Of a stretch of DNA of 64,000 nt, positions 17,601 to 25,567 are shown piece by piece. Made by a program: the position numbers and the translations under genes. The number at the start of each line of letters is the position of its first letter. Position 1 is the stretch's first letter. This stretch comes from JBBQWT01 sp038210375 (GTDB lineage: Bacteria; Acidobacteriota; Terriglobia; Terriglobales; Acidobacteriaceae): positions 57,732 through 121,731 of the forward strand of contig JBBQWT010000009.1 in the NCBI GenBank assembly GCA_038210375.1, written 5' to 3'. The notes beneath the pieces are model-generated. The model was not told where the DNA came from. It searched no databases and saw nothing but the letters and a program-made list of their open reading frames with translations.

Positions 17601-18028
17601 TGCTGCCCAGTGATCAAGCCTGCCGCAGTGGCGGTCTGCGTGTCCACCTGCACCGGCGAAGCTTCCACGGTAACCAGTTCCCCCGTGCTGCTGGGTTTCA
17701 GCGAGAAGTCATAGCGCTGTTCGTCGTTGACGTGCAGCTCAATGGCGGTCACCGCGGAGGTGGCAAAACCCGGCGCCGCTACCGATACCGAATAATGTCC
17801 GATGGCAAGCAGGGGCGCGGTGTAGTTCCCCGCATCGTTGGTAGTTTCCGTTCGCGCTAGCAGGTTGGTGTCGGTGTTGGTCACAGTCACTACCGCGCCG
17901 CGCACCACCGCGCCGCTCTGGTCGGTCACCGTTCCGGTAATCGAGCCCGTAATGTCCTGCCCGGGGAGGGCGACGGCAAATACCAGCAGCAGAATACTCA
18001 TCAGGCACAAGCGGGTTGCTAATCGCAT
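14654..18028 (-). CDS. TonB-dependent receptor with carboxypeptidase-regulatory-like domain
   Basis: 1124 residues. Signal peptide at about 1-23 (SILLLVFAVALPGQ). Residues 25-112 are a carboxypeptidase-regulatory-like beta-sandwich (GSITGTVTDQSGAVVRGAVV, TTNDAGNYTAPLLAIGHYSV). A plug-like domain follows with ITELSINNRNYEQLVSLQPG and NGQRTSANNWTVDGADNVDR, then a large beta-barrel ending in the aromatic outer-membrane signature MQLALKIRF. This is the Oar-like/acidobacterial class of TonB receptor that imports large substrates, often glycans or peptides. GGAG lies before the start and a terminator follows. The substrate is unknown; no SusD-like or degradative gene is adjacent. Confidence 0.95.
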   Translation of the reverse strand: MRLATRLCLMSILLLVFAVALPGQDITGSITGTVTDQSGAVVRGAVVTVTNTDTNLLARTETTNDAGNYTAPLLAIGHYSVSVAAPGFATSAVTAIELHVNDEQRYDFSLKPSSTGELVTVEASPVQVDTQTATAAGLITGQQITELSINNRNYEQLVSLQPGVSYGGATDQLYIGVTVPQGGTSTLAYSINGQRTSANNWTVDGADNVDRGSNLSLLTYPSVDAIAEFKVLRGLYSAEFGRAAGGMINVVTKSGSDKFHGDAYEFFRNDVLNANTYFNKLASVAKPKLRYNNFGGTIGGPVRIPGLYTPEKNKTFFFYSEELRRIINYATVNGTIPTVAERSGTFNAPVCIAFSAAGVCTATGTQVTAINPVAAAYLKDIINGLPAPNSPIDPHVLISNFRTVLNSRQELLRLDHRLTDKLSLAFRFINDTIPTIEPGGLFTGASLPGVGTTQTNSPGRSYLGTFTGAITPTLLIDGGVAYSFGAILSDPIGSIGSANSPDVRPALPFPSSLARIPAVTFSGGSSITSFGPYRDFNRDYNVFSNLTKIVSQHNLKFGGTYHRYQKNENAGGNNTGTFGFNSTGRPAGSAATTFQQSFASFLSGFVGSYTQASLDLTPDIHASQLELYGQDEYKLRPNLTVNFGLRWSLFRQPTDHNHFLSNFDPRRYNPASAAVISLATGNIVTPATDPLNGIIVNGTSSPFGQAVAPTNYKNFSPRFGLAWDPWGDGKTSIRTGYGLSYDSSLFGVYEQNIFTNLPFVQSITIPNTRFDNAGGGAAVVSAAPRSLRGTPNSDAVPYTQQWSFDMQHEFPKRVLLDIGYYGAKSTHLIGLADINQPQPGAYQNVPGLATPIAGQFLGKNTSQLNAIRPYLGYGPISAIEPWFKANYNSLQTSVQKRFSGGSLVNLAYTWSHGLTNAQTDRSSAPQNTYCLQCEYGSTQNDRRHVFSANYVYEIPFMRNQEGVVGHLLGGWEVSGIVAANSGLPFTVFDGSATNFDPAGQGVRGSSPSSLRPDKIGDPNSGAPRTLLQWFNTAAFAAVPAGQARPGNSSRGAVRGPGFYRFDASLFKNIKLYENLNMQLRAEAFNLMNHTNFNSINTTFGNPSFGQVTTVRDNRIMQLALKIRF

Positions 18029-18355
18029 TAGTTTCTCCGGAAAGATGTAGTGGGAAGAGCCGAAATTTTAGCGGACGCGGTAAGTGTAGGACAAAAGATT
18101 AATAATTATCAATAGCTTTCGCGGCAATTTTGCGGTCCATTTTTTCCACCCAGGCGCTCGCGCGCTCAATCAAGCCTTTCGAGGAAGACCTGGCTAGCAG
18201 AGGTTGCGGGGCCTCCCGCGCGGGAAAAACGATTTTGTCGGGATTGGTCTGGCCCGTGCCGGGCGCCGGGCGCATAACCCGAAGCGCCCCAGCCTATGCC
18301 CAGGCAGGGGTTGGCCCCAACCGCCCAGCCCGAAAAAAATCTTTAAGCCGCCGCG
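18029..18355. other. Intergenic region, no gene seen
   Basis: 327 bases between the receptor gene and the response regulator, both on the minus strand. It should carry the receptor promoter. A GC-rich stretch (CCAGCCTATGCCCAGGCAGG and following) has small inverted pieces, but no clear terminator or gene is seen. Confidence 0.5.
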
Positions 18356-18769
18356 TCATGGTTGGTCGAATGGGTGCCGTACTTCACGCAGGGTGTCGAG
18401 CAGGTCTTGCGGGTGCACCGGCTTGAACACGACCAGGAACTGGTGGCCGCGATCGCGGGCGTGGTGCAGTATCTCGGTGCTGTCGGCCAGGCCGGTGAAT
18501 AATACCACCCGGCATCGGGGAAAAAGCTTTTGCACCCCTATCGCCAGGTCTACCCCGCTCAGGTCCGGCATCATGACGTCGCTCACCAGGACATCGGGCT
18601 TGAATTCCCGGGCGCGCTCCAGCGCAGCCTTGCCGCCGTAAGACGCCGACGCCTGGTAGCCATTGATGTTGAGGATCACCACTAAAGTATCGGCGATCAG
18701 TGGCTCGTCATCCACCACCAGCACCCTGGTCTTCACCGGGGATTTTTCATCAGCGGCCAGACTACTCAT
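18356..18769 (-). CDS. Single-domain response regulator (CheY-like receiver)
   Basis: 137 residues from the ATG at 18769, chosen for its AGAAGGTGG ribosome binding site; an in-frame ATG 45 nt upstream lacks one. The receiver fold is complete: acid pocket VVDDEP (D20, D21), phospho-acceptor Asp64 in LVSDVMMPDLSG, Thr in FTG (92) and Lys116 in VFKP. There is no output domain, so it acts through protein contacts. No kinase is adjacent. Confidence 0.9.
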   Translation of the reverse strand: MSSLAADEKSPVKTRVLVVDDEPLIADTLVVILNINGYQASASYGGKAALERAREFKPDVLVSDVMMPDLSGVDLAIGVQKLFPRCRVVLFTGLADSTEILHHARDRGHQFLVVFKPVHPQDLLDTLREVRHPFDQP

Positions 18770-18953
18770 TCCACCTTCTCGACATAAATTAGGCGCCGCC
18801 CGAAGCCGCAGCACCGCATTAGTCTAGCCGAAAATCGCGTGCCCGAATATGGCCGCTGCCGGAAAGGTGCACAAAAGAATCCACGACGCAGGCTCAGGCG
18901 CTCTTGCCGATTAATCCCATCTAAGGAACGGCTCTTGGCAGTCCCCCACGGGA

Positions 18954-19182
18954 TGTCATTCTGACACCTCCGGCTTTATCGGGGTGAGGAAGAATCCCTA
19001 CCCTCGGCAAGCTCTCAGCTAACCCGATGGTTTATCTCCGCCAAATACTGACCACTGTACGATGACGGTCGAGCGCGGCGCCTGGTCCATATCGGGGGGA
19101 CGAAAAAGATCCCGGGGAAATATTTGTCGAACAGTAGGGGTCCTTCCTCACCCCGATAAAGCCGGGGGTCGTCAGGATGACA
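18954..19182 (+). repeat. 229-bp palindromic element, copy B
   Basis: Same orientation and exactly the same length as copy A. The match continues beyond the right end for about 80 bases (GAGGGGGTTTAGAGATGCCG, CGCGGACAAAAAATCGCAAT) and to the left for about 15 (GTCCCCCACGGGA). It fills the gap upstream of the response regulator gene. Confidence 0.9.
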
Positions 19183-19316
19183 CCGGGGAGGGGGTTTAGA
19201 GATGCCGAGATTCTCCGCGGACAAAAAATCGCAATGGGACACATCAGCTACGAAAACGCTTTAGACGAACTTGATAAACCAGGTCAAGCCCGTCTTCAAG
19301 GGGTGTCCCGCCCATA

Positions 19317-19342
19317 AAAAAACCGCCCCGAAAGAGGCGGTT
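19317..19342 (-). terminator. Intrinsic terminator of the small secreted protein gene
   Basis: AACCGCC pairs with GGCGGTT; on the minus strand the stem is followed by seven T. It lies 23 nt past the stop of the gene at 19365-19703. Confidence 0.85.
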
Positions 19343-19364
19343 GAAGGTTAGGGTTGATCACGAT

Positions 19365-19703
19365 CTACCGCGGCGACTGATTGCCCGACATGCTGGAATC
19401 ATCGCTGGTTTTGGCTTGGCGATGGCGCCGCGACCGCTTGTGGCGCCTCGTGCGGTGCGAACCGGCCACCCGAGTCGCAGGCGACGTTTCCGTTCCGCTG
19501 CCCGGCGTTATCTGGCCGGGATGACGCATGCCGGGCGCCGGGGCCGCGCCCGTGGGCGGTGTGGGATCGGTGGCGGAAGCAGGCGGGGGCGGAGTGGTCT
19601 GCCCAGAGGCTGGCGCAGTGGGACTGGCGGGGCTGGTTTCCTGCGTAGATGCGCCGATACCCAATAGCAGCATCGCTCCCGTGATGAGCAGAATGTTTTT
19701 CAT
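19365..19703 (-). CDS. Small secreted protein with Pro-rich middle and basic tail
   Basis: 112 residues from ATG 19703, chosen because GAGAGGA precedes it and a signal peptide begins at once (MKNILLITGAMLLLGIGAST). The mature part is rich in Pro, Thr, Ala and Ser (about 25-65), then has a block of Arg, His and Lys (SHRTRRHKRSRRHRQAK, about 83-99) and a neutral end. No family recognised. Its layout is the same as that of the neighbouring gene at 19808-20065, so the two are probably diverged paralogues. A role in binding polyanions or metal at the envelope is a guess. Confidence 0.75.
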   Translation of the reverse strand: MKNILLITGAMLLLGIGASTQETSPASPTAPASGQTTPPPPASATDPTPPTGAAPAPGMRHPGQITPGSGTETSPATRVAGSHRTRRHKRSRRHRQAKTSDDSSMSGNQSPR

Positions 19704-19807
19704 GTTGATCCTCTCTTCTCGCGCCTCCAATGAAAACAGGACCGCAAGATGCGGTCCTGCTGAAATTTTCGAGCCGCATCCGCAGCCCGTCGAAAGACCA
19801 TTTCTTG

Positions 19808-20065
19808 TTATTTAGGGGTGTCAGTGCTCATCGGTGTGGCGGTTGACATTGCAGCCTTGTGGTGACGACGGTGATGGCGGCGATGGTGCCTCTTCATTCC
19901 ATGCTTCGACATGGGCGCCATGGTGTCGTTGCTGCCCATTGATCCCTTGTCAGAGGCCGGCGGAGTGGTGGATTTGGGCATGCTTGAGTCCTGGGCGAAG
20001 GCGGCGATTCCCATGACCAGTGCGCCCGCCAGAACCAGCGAGCCAGTCTTAATGATTTTCTTCAT
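19808..20065 (-). CDS. Small secreted protein with His/Arg-rich segment
   Basis: 85 residues. Signal peptide at 1-24 (MKKIIKTGSLVLAGALVMGI then AAFAQ). The mature chain has Ser/Pro/Met-rich stretches (MPKSTTPPASDKGSMGSNDT) and a striking HGMKRHHRRHHRRHHKA block at about 55-71. AAGGAG lies about 11 nt before the ATG. Same design as the gene at 19365-19703, which is 104 nt downstream on the same strand. The His clusters could bind divalent metal; no known family was recognised. Confidence 0.78.
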   Translation of the reverse strand: MKKIIKTGSLVLAGALVMGIAAFAQDSSMPKSTTPPASDKGSMGSNDTMAPMSKHGMKRHHRRHHRRHHKAAMSTATPMSTDTPK

Positions 20066-20199
20066 GATTACAATTTCTCCTTTTGTGGCGGAGCGTCCTC
20101 ACCAGGCAACACCCGCGGACTCTATCTGAGATGCTCTGCGGCCCAACCTCGGTTGTACCCCGGCCCGGAACCGCGTTGCTCCAGAGTGATCCATGCGGA

Positions 20200-23100
20200 T
20201 CACATTACCTCCGGCAATCCCGCCGCTTTCAACTTCTGGTTCAGTGTCGCCAGGCGGCCCGCAAATTCCTGCCAGCGCTGCCATTGGGTTTGCGACGCCG
20301 CGCGCAGGTCAACCAGCGCCGACTGCGCCTGCGCGGTCGGCGCGGAATCGGCGCTATCCACCACGCCCAGCAATGTCGCCAGCCCGCCATGCACCTCGGC
20401 CAGCGTGCTCCCCTTGAACAGCGGGCCTTCCGGCTTTGCTGCAAGCGCCTTCGCTTCGTCATCCAAGGCCGTGATGGCCTCAGCCAACGGCCCCGAGGGC
20501 TGGGACTTTTTCAGCTCGTCCAGTTTTTCCCGGGCACGCTGCAACCTCTGTATCCCGTCATAACTCTGGTTCATGAGTCCCGCGATCTCGGTCTCCGCGG
20601 CAAACTGCTGCGCCCATTCGGCCGCCGCCGTGGGAATTCGCGGGTCCATCTTTATCGTCAGTGGCTGCGAATCACTCCAGCCCCCCGCGGTCAGCTTGAC
20701 CGTATACGTTCCCGGCAGCGCGCGCGCCCCTTCCGGGGAACGGGGCGTGTCGCCATAGATAGCCGAGATCGGATACTCGTGCTCGATCGATTGCGGTCGT
20801 GCATAATGCAGGTCCCAGACCCAGCGATGCATGCCGGCGGTGCCCGGCAGCACGCGCGCCGGCCGCACCCAGTAGCTGGGCACCGGCAAGTCATTGGGCA
20901 CCGGGTCGGGCTCGCCATTGCTGGAATGATCATTGCTGGAAAAACTTCGCACCAGTTTTCCCGCGGAATCGAACACCTCCAGCGTCACCGCACCCTTCGC
21001 CGCTGCCCCCAGGAAATAATCGATGATGGCCCCATCGGGAGGGTTCTTCCCTGCCGGCACCTCCGGAGGATAGGGCGTGTCGGTATTGATCGACCGCCGC
21101 AGCCGCCACGCCGCCGCCGGCTTGAACAGGTGTGCCCTGGCGGCCGCCACATCGCGGCTTAGCTGCCGCAGCGGCGAAATGTCGTCAAGGATCCAGAACG
21201 AGCGCCCGTGGGTGCCCACCACGATGTCATCGTCATGCACGACCAGGTCGCGCATCGATGTGGGCGGCAGGTTAAGCTGCAGCGATTGCCACTGGTCGCC
21301 ATCGTTGAACGATACGTAAATGCCGCGCTCGGTGCCGGCAAACAGCATTCCCCGGCGCACCGGGTCTTCCCGCACCGTGTTGACCGCCGCGTTGTCGGGA
21401 ATGCCCGCGGTGACCTTGCGCCAGGTCCGGCCGCCGTCGTGGGTGCGGTAGATATAAGCGTGCAGATCATCAAGGCGAAAGCGGTTGATGGCCGCATAAG
21501 CGGTCCCGCTATCGAAACGCGAAGCTTCCAGCTGCGCAACCTTGCTCCAGGGCGTCAGCTCCGGCGGGGTCACATTCTGCCAGTGCGTCCCCCCGTCACG
21601 GGTGACGTGAATCAGCCCATCGTCAGTGCCCGCCCACAGAATTCCAGCATTGAGCGGCGACGGCGCCACCGCGTAGATCACCCCGCGATGTTTGCGAGCC
21701 GCCACCGCCGGCGGCAGGCTGCCGAGGTTCGGCGGAATCCCCGGATCGTCGCGCGTCAGATCGGGACTGATTGGCTCCCAATGATTTCCCCCATCCACTG
21801 TCTGCAACAACATTTGAGCGGCGAGGTAAAGCACGTGCGAGCCGGGCGCCGCTGAAAAAATCAAGGGTGCGGTGCGGTTGAAGCGGTATTTCCCCGTCTT
21901 GAGCACCGACGGCGACACATCCTGCGCCTGCCCGGTGGCCTGGTTGAAACGAAATGCCTTGCCGCCATAAAGAATGTTGGGGTCCCGCGGATCGGGCGCC
22001 ACGTATCCATATTCTTCGCTGCCTATGGTGTGCCAGTCGTGAAACGTGATTTCTCCGTAATCGCCGCGGCTGGGAGTGCCCACCGAGCCACTCTCCTGCT
22101 GCGACCCGTACACCCAATAAGGAAAGCGGTTGTCGGTGATCACGTGATAGAACTGCGCGGTGGGCTGGTTGTACCACGAGCTCCAGGTATGTCCGCCGTT
22201 CACGCTGATGGTTGCGCCCTGGTCGCTGCCCAGCAGAATCAACCGCGGGTTGTTCGCCGGGATCCACACCGTGTGATAGTCATCGCCGCCCGGCGCGCCC
22301 TTGATCGCGGTGAAGGTTTTGCCCGCGTCGGTTGAACGGTAGGTAGAGGTATTGGCCACGTACACCGTATCCTTATTATCAGGAGAGATGGTAACCCCGG
22401 CGAAGTCCGATCCTCGTCCCCAGATGCGCGGCTGGGTATTCACCCGCTCCCAGCTTTCCCCGGAATCGTCGGAGCGGAACAGCCCTCCCGCTTCGGGCGC
22501 ATCCGCCAGGGCAAACAGCCGCCGCGGATCGCTGATTGAAATGCTGATGCCAATCCGTCCCAGTCCCTGCTCCGGGGTGGGCAGTCCGGCGGTCAGCGGC
22601 TTCCACGTCTCGCCGCCGTCGCTGGATTTGAACAGCCCGCTGCCGGGATAGTTGATGGCGTTGCCAGTCGTCCACGGCGGCCGCCGCGCCGCCCACAGTG
22701 CCGCATAAACGGTTTGCGGGTTGCCGGGATCGAGGGCCACCGTCACCCCGCCGGTGTTTTCATCCTTGTACAAAACTTTTTGCCATGACTTCCCGCCATC
22801 GAGCGAACGGAAGATGCCGCGCTCCGTGTTGGCGCCGTACGGATGTCCCATCACCGCGGCAAATACCCGGTCAGGGTTGCCGGGATCAACCACCACTGCG
22901 TTAATCTGCTGGCCATCGCGTAAGCCCAGGTGCTGCCAGGTCTCCCCGGCGTCGGTGGATTTATACATGCCGTCGCCGGTGGCCAGGTCAGGCCGCTGCA
23001 AGCCTTCACCGCTGCCCGCGTACAGGATGTTGGGATTGGATGGCGCCACCGCCAGCGCTCCCACCGAGTTGGACGGCTGGCTGTCAAAAATCGGCCGCCA

Positions 23101-23346
23101 CACCTCGCCGTAGTCGGTGGATTTCCAGATGCCGCCGTTGACTGCGGCGATATAGAACACGTTAGGCTGACCCGGCACTCCGGTCACCGCCACCGTGCGC
23201 CCGCCGCGAAATGGCCCGATCATGCGCCATTGCATGTCGCTGTAAAGCTGGCTGCTGAACTGTTGTGCCTGCAAAATCGCGGGCAGCAAGAAAACCAGGC
23301 AAAGCAAACCACTTGCCCGGCGGGTCAATCGGCGGGAAACTAACAT
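20200..23346 (-). CDS. Secreted VPS10/sortilin-like BNR-repeat protein
   Basis: 1048 residues from the ATG at 23346; an ATG 33 nt upstream would precede the signal peptide (RRASGLLCLVFLLPAILQAQ). The bulk consists of BNR/sortilin-type beta-propeller repeats with the Asp-box pattern SxDxGxxW: KSTDYGEVW, KSTDAGETW, RSLDGGKSW, KSSDGGETW, RSDDSGESW, VTRDGGTHW, RTHDGGRTW. The C-terminal 300 residues hold a beta-sandwich (DSAGKLVRSFSSN) and a helical end. Proteins of this kind are abundant in Acidobacteria and Bacteroidota and are annotated as glycosyl hydrolases, but the propeller may only bind ligand. The reaction, if any, is unknown. Confidence 0.88.
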   Translation of the reverse strand: MLVSRRLTRRASGLLCLVFLLPAILQAQQFSSQLYSDMQWRMIGPFRGGRTVAVTGVPGQPNVFYIAAVNGGIWKSTDYGEVWRPIFDSQPSNSVGALAVAPSNPNILYAGSGEGLQRPDLATGDGMYKSTDAGETWQHLGLRDGQQINAVVVDPGNPDRVFAAVMGHPYGANTERGIFRSLDGGKSWQKVLYKDENTGGVTVALDPGNPQTVYAALWAARRPPWTTGNAINYPGSGLFKSSDGGETWKPLTAGLPTPEQGLGRIGISISISDPRRLFALADAPEAGGLFRSDDSGESWERVNTQPRIWGRGSDFAGVTISPDNKDTVYVANTSTYRSTDAGKTFTAIKGAPGGDDYHTVWIPANNPRLILLGSDQGATISVNGGHTWSSWYNQPTAQFYHVITDNRFPYWVYGSQQESGSVGTPSRGDYGEITFHDWHTIGSEEYGYVAPDPRDPNILYGGKAFRFNQATGQAQDVSPSVLKTGKYRFNRTAPLIFSAAPGSHVLYLAAQMLLQTVDGGNHWEPISPDLTRDDPGIPPNLGSLPPAVAARKHRGVIYAVAPSPLNAGILWAGTDDGLIHVTRDGGTHWQNVTPPELTPWSKVAQLEASRFDSGTAYAAINRFRLDDLHAYIYRTHDGGRTWRKVTAGIPDNAAVNTVREDPVRRGMLFAGTERGIYVSFNDGDQWQSLQLNLPPTSMRDLVVHDDDIVVGTHGRSFWILDDISPLRQLSRDVAAARAHLFKPAAAWRLRRSINTDTPYPPEVPAGKNPPDGAIIDYFLGAAAKGAVTLEVFDSAGKLVRSFSSNDHSSNGEPDPVPNDLPVPSYWVRPARVLPGTAGMHRWVWDLHYARPQSIEHEYPISAIYGDTPRSPEGARALPGTYTVKLTAGGWSDSQPLTIKMDPRIPTAAAEWAQQFAAETEIAGLMNQSYDGIQRLQRAREKLDELKKSQPSGPLAEAITALDDEAKALAAKPEGPLFKGSTLAEVHGGLATLLGVVDSADSAPTAQAQSALVDLRAASQTQWQRWQEFAGRLATLNQKLKAAGLPEVM

Positions 23347-23820
23347 TTTTATCACCAGTGAAAAATAGAATGTCTGCATGCCGCAGCTCTGCGACTATGA
23401 ATCATACCCGCAACCACCCCATCCCGCGACCCGCAAAAATCATGGCCGCGCGGTCGAGCATCAATCGTTCGCCGCTGAACGCGAAGATCTTCTGAAAGAC
23501 TACTAATGAACCGATCTATTGTTTTTTGGCGGTCCTCTCAGGGATGTCATTCTGACCACCCCCGGCTTTATCGGGGAGAAGAAGAATCCCTACCCTCGGC
23601 GAACTCTCAGCTTACCCGACGGTTCTTCTCCGCCGAATACTGACCACCGTCCGAGTATGTTCGGGCGTGGCGCCAGGTCCGGGGGAGTAGCGCAAAAAGA
23701 ACTCGGGGAAACATTTGTCGAACGGTTGGGGTCCTTCCTCACCCCGATAAAGCCGGGGGTCGTCAGGATGACAATGGGGGAGGGAGACTTGAACTCCCAG
23801 CAGTCGGCAGGGCAATGCGG
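23347..23820. other. Intergenic region holding repeat copy C
   Basis: Contains the 229-bp element at 23545-23773. The remaining 200 bases upstream of the sortilin-like gene should include its promoter; no further gene is supported. Confidence 0.6.
23545..23773 (+). repeat. 229-bp palindromic element, copy C
   Basis: Exactly 229 bp with the same ends (TGTCATTCTGACC...GTCAGGATGACA) and orientation as copies A and B. It differs at more interior positions and lacks the extended right-hand flank shared by A and B, so it is the most diverged full copy. Confidence 0.9.
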
Positions 23821-24045
23821 TCAGCCCCGGGGCGTAGGCCGGTCCGACATGCGAAACTGGGTGCGGAAGTGTTCGGAGAGCAGCCGTACCGCGGCTTGGT
23901 TGCCTCGCGGGTCGGAGGTGGCCAGGTATTTCATGGCGTCGATCAGCAGTTTCTGGCCTTCGATGTATGGGTCGCCTTCGCCGGGCTGGCTCAACACCCG
24001 CGCCCGGGAGACGCGTTTTTTAGGCACCACCGGGATGTGCAGCAT
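23821..24045 (-). CDS. Small hypothetical protein
   Basis: 74 residues, downstream of the LolA-like gene on the same strand. The stretch YIEGQKLLIDAMKYLATSDP, RGNQAAVRLLSEHFRTQFRM is coherent and amphipathic, suggesting a helical protein. No signal peptide, motif or good ribosome binding site is seen. Its 3-prime end is close to repeat copy C. It may be a real small gene or the remnant of a longer one. Confidence 0.45.
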   Translation of the reverse strand: MLHIPVVPKKRVSRARVLSQPGEGDPYIEGQKLLIDAMKYLATSDPRGNQAAVRLLSEHFRTQFRMSDRPTPRG

Positions 24046-24178
24046 CTTGGCCAGGTTTCAGTCTCCAGCGGATCGCGTTTCAGATTCTATCGGTTACACA
24101 GCGCTAAGCAAAGAAGTAATGCGGCGGAGCTTAGACCCGGTTTTGATAGCGCCAACGCCCCATCAAGCCGGATTGCGG

Positions 24179-24922
24179 CTAGTTGGAATGCACCACTTTC
24201 GTACGGCCGGTGGTGTTGAGCTTGAAAATGCTTTCGGGAACTTTCTGGTTGATGGTGATACCGGTGTAGTGGGCGGTCCTGTAGTCGCCGCTGGGCTCGA
24301 GGAACTGCTGCTTGAGTGAGATGTCCCGCCGGAGATCGATCCACAGAGTGATGGTCGAAAACATGTCGCTGACTTTCTTGACCTTGGGCGTCAGCTTTAA
24401 TTTGACGGTCTCCACGCCATCGACCATCTCAAAGCCCTGGTGGGTCACGGTAAATGAAGTCAGCAGGTCATGCCCGCGTCCGCCAAAGCCCATGACCAGA
24501 AAACTTTCCACCTCGCTGCGATGCTTTCCTGCCTCGTACTCGGTGACCTGCTCGATGCGCGGCTGGTAAAACTTGATCTTGCCGTCGCTGAAAATCACGA
24601 ACTTACGTTCCGGCGCTGTGATGGCCGCCGACATTTGCGTCTCCTGGCCCTGACGTCGAAAGTAAATCTTCCCCTTCTGTACGTCGGTGTCATTCACCAC
24701 TTTCTGGTACTGGTCCCACTCAAAATCAGCCGAAGCGTTGCGAAATCCCTTGGCCGCCTGGTCCATCTGGGTCAGGGCCGTTTCCAAAGTCGCCGGGCTG
24801 CCATCAGCCTTATCCGCCTTGTGCGCCGCTTGGCCAAGGCCCAGGGCCGCTGCCAGCAGAAGCCATCCGCCGAGCATTCCCAACCTTATATAAGGACGCA
24901 TTACCCTGAAAGAACGTTTCAT
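24179..24922 (-). CDS. Periplasmic LolA-like outer-membrane lipoprotein-sorting family protein
   Basis: 247 residues. Signal peptide near residues 9-32 (LGMLGGWLLLAAALGLGQA). The mature part has the half-barrel pattern of LolA/LolB-like proteins: LTQMDQAAKGFRNASADFEW, KGKIYFRRQGQ, KFVIFSDGKIKFYQP, LLTSFTVTHQGFEMVDGVET, LWIDLRRDISLKQQFLEPSG and a final TGITINQKVPESIFKLN. This kind of protein carries hydrophobic ligands across the periplasm. It lacks clear evidence of being the main LolA, since the length is larger than usual (about 200) and no LolCDE or FtsK gene is near. An internal ATG at residue 8 is an alternative start. Confidence 0.75.
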   Translation of the reverse strand: MKRSFRVMRPYIRLGMLGGWLLLAAALGLGQAAHKADKADGSPATLETALTQMDQAAKGFRNASADFEWDQYQKVVNDTDVQKGKIYFRRQGQETQMSAAITAPERKFVIFSDGKIKFYQPRIEQVTEYEAGKHRSEVESFLVMGFGGRGHDLLTSFTVTHQGFEMVDGVETVKLKLTPKVKKVSDMFSTITLWIDLRRDISLKQQFLEPSGDYRTAHYTGITINQKVPESIFKLNTTGRTKVVHSN

Positions 24923-24976
24923 TGCTTCACCCTGGCATGCCTCAATCCCTGATCATTGGATAGCAGACGACACCGA

Positions 24977-25096
24977 TTAGATGCGAAATCGCTGGAAAGC
25001 GCTGACCAGGGGCCCGGCATAGGGATCAGGAACCAAAGCTCGCTCCAGCATGGCCAGATTGGGGGCGCTTACGCTGAACGAGATTTTCTTACGCAC
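24977..25096 (-). CDS. Possible 39-residue ORF between LolA-like and single-TM genes
   Basis: A short frame starting at GTG 25096 encodes a sequence with FSVSAPNLAMLERALVPDP and ends SAFQRFRI. Composition looks coding, but there is no ribosome binding site and the frame stays open upstream into the previous gene. It could be a small protein or the tail of a decayed one. Confidence 0.2.
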   Translation of the reverse strand: MRKKISFSVSAPNLAMLERALVPDPYAGPLVSAFQRFRI

Positions 25097-25128
25097 CTGA
25101 GATTTTGTTTGGAAGAGCGAAGAGAACT

Positions 25129-25503
25129 CTAACGCTGCACCCAGACCCGGTAAGCGCTAACCCGACCGTCGCGGTCTATGACCGGCTCGTAACGGGTGAT
25201 TCTCACTTCGCCGGCGATGGGTTCAATCACCTGGTTGAGCGCTTCCAGCACCTCGCGCTCCTGCCTGGGAGAGCCCACCGCCGCGGCATTCACCTGGTAG
25301 ATGAACCCGCCATGCTGGTCGGTAGTGACGATCACATCCTGCTGGTGGATTTTGGGTTCCAGCGGTTTGTCCTTGAAGTTGATCCAGATGGGCGCCAGGA
25401 AGATGAATGCGAGGATCAGCGTGACCATCACGTCGAAGTGGAAGCCGCCTCGTGGATACGTCCACCAGATATAGCTGCGAATGATTTGACCCGCCCGGCT
25501 CAT
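25129..25503 (-). CDS. Single-TM membrane protein, ExbD/TolR-like layout
   Basis: 124 residues from ATG 25503, preceded by AGGAGAAGG; a GTG 27 nt upstream is also in frame. A short basic N-terminus (MSRAGQIIRSYIWWTYPRGG) is followed by one membrane helix (FDVMVTLILAFIFLAPIWI) and a periplasmic domain of about 80 residues. Topology and size resemble ExbD/TolR proteins, but the pore Asp expected at the start of the helix is only approximated by FHFDVM, and no ExbB/TolQ gene is adjacent. So this is a conserved-looking membrane protein of uncertain function. It lies 64 nt after serS on the same strand. Confidence 0.65.
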   Translation of the reverse strand: MSRAGQIIRSYIWWTYPRGGFHFDVMVTLILAFIFLAPIWINFKDKPLEPKIHQQDVIVTTDQHGGFIYQVNAAAVGSPRQEREVLEALNQVIEPIAGEVRITRYEPVIDRDGRVSAYRVWVQR

Positions 25504-25567
25504 TCCCCTGACCTTCTCCTGGAACTCCACGCTACGGCTCTACGACTAAGACTTTACGCTCACACGG

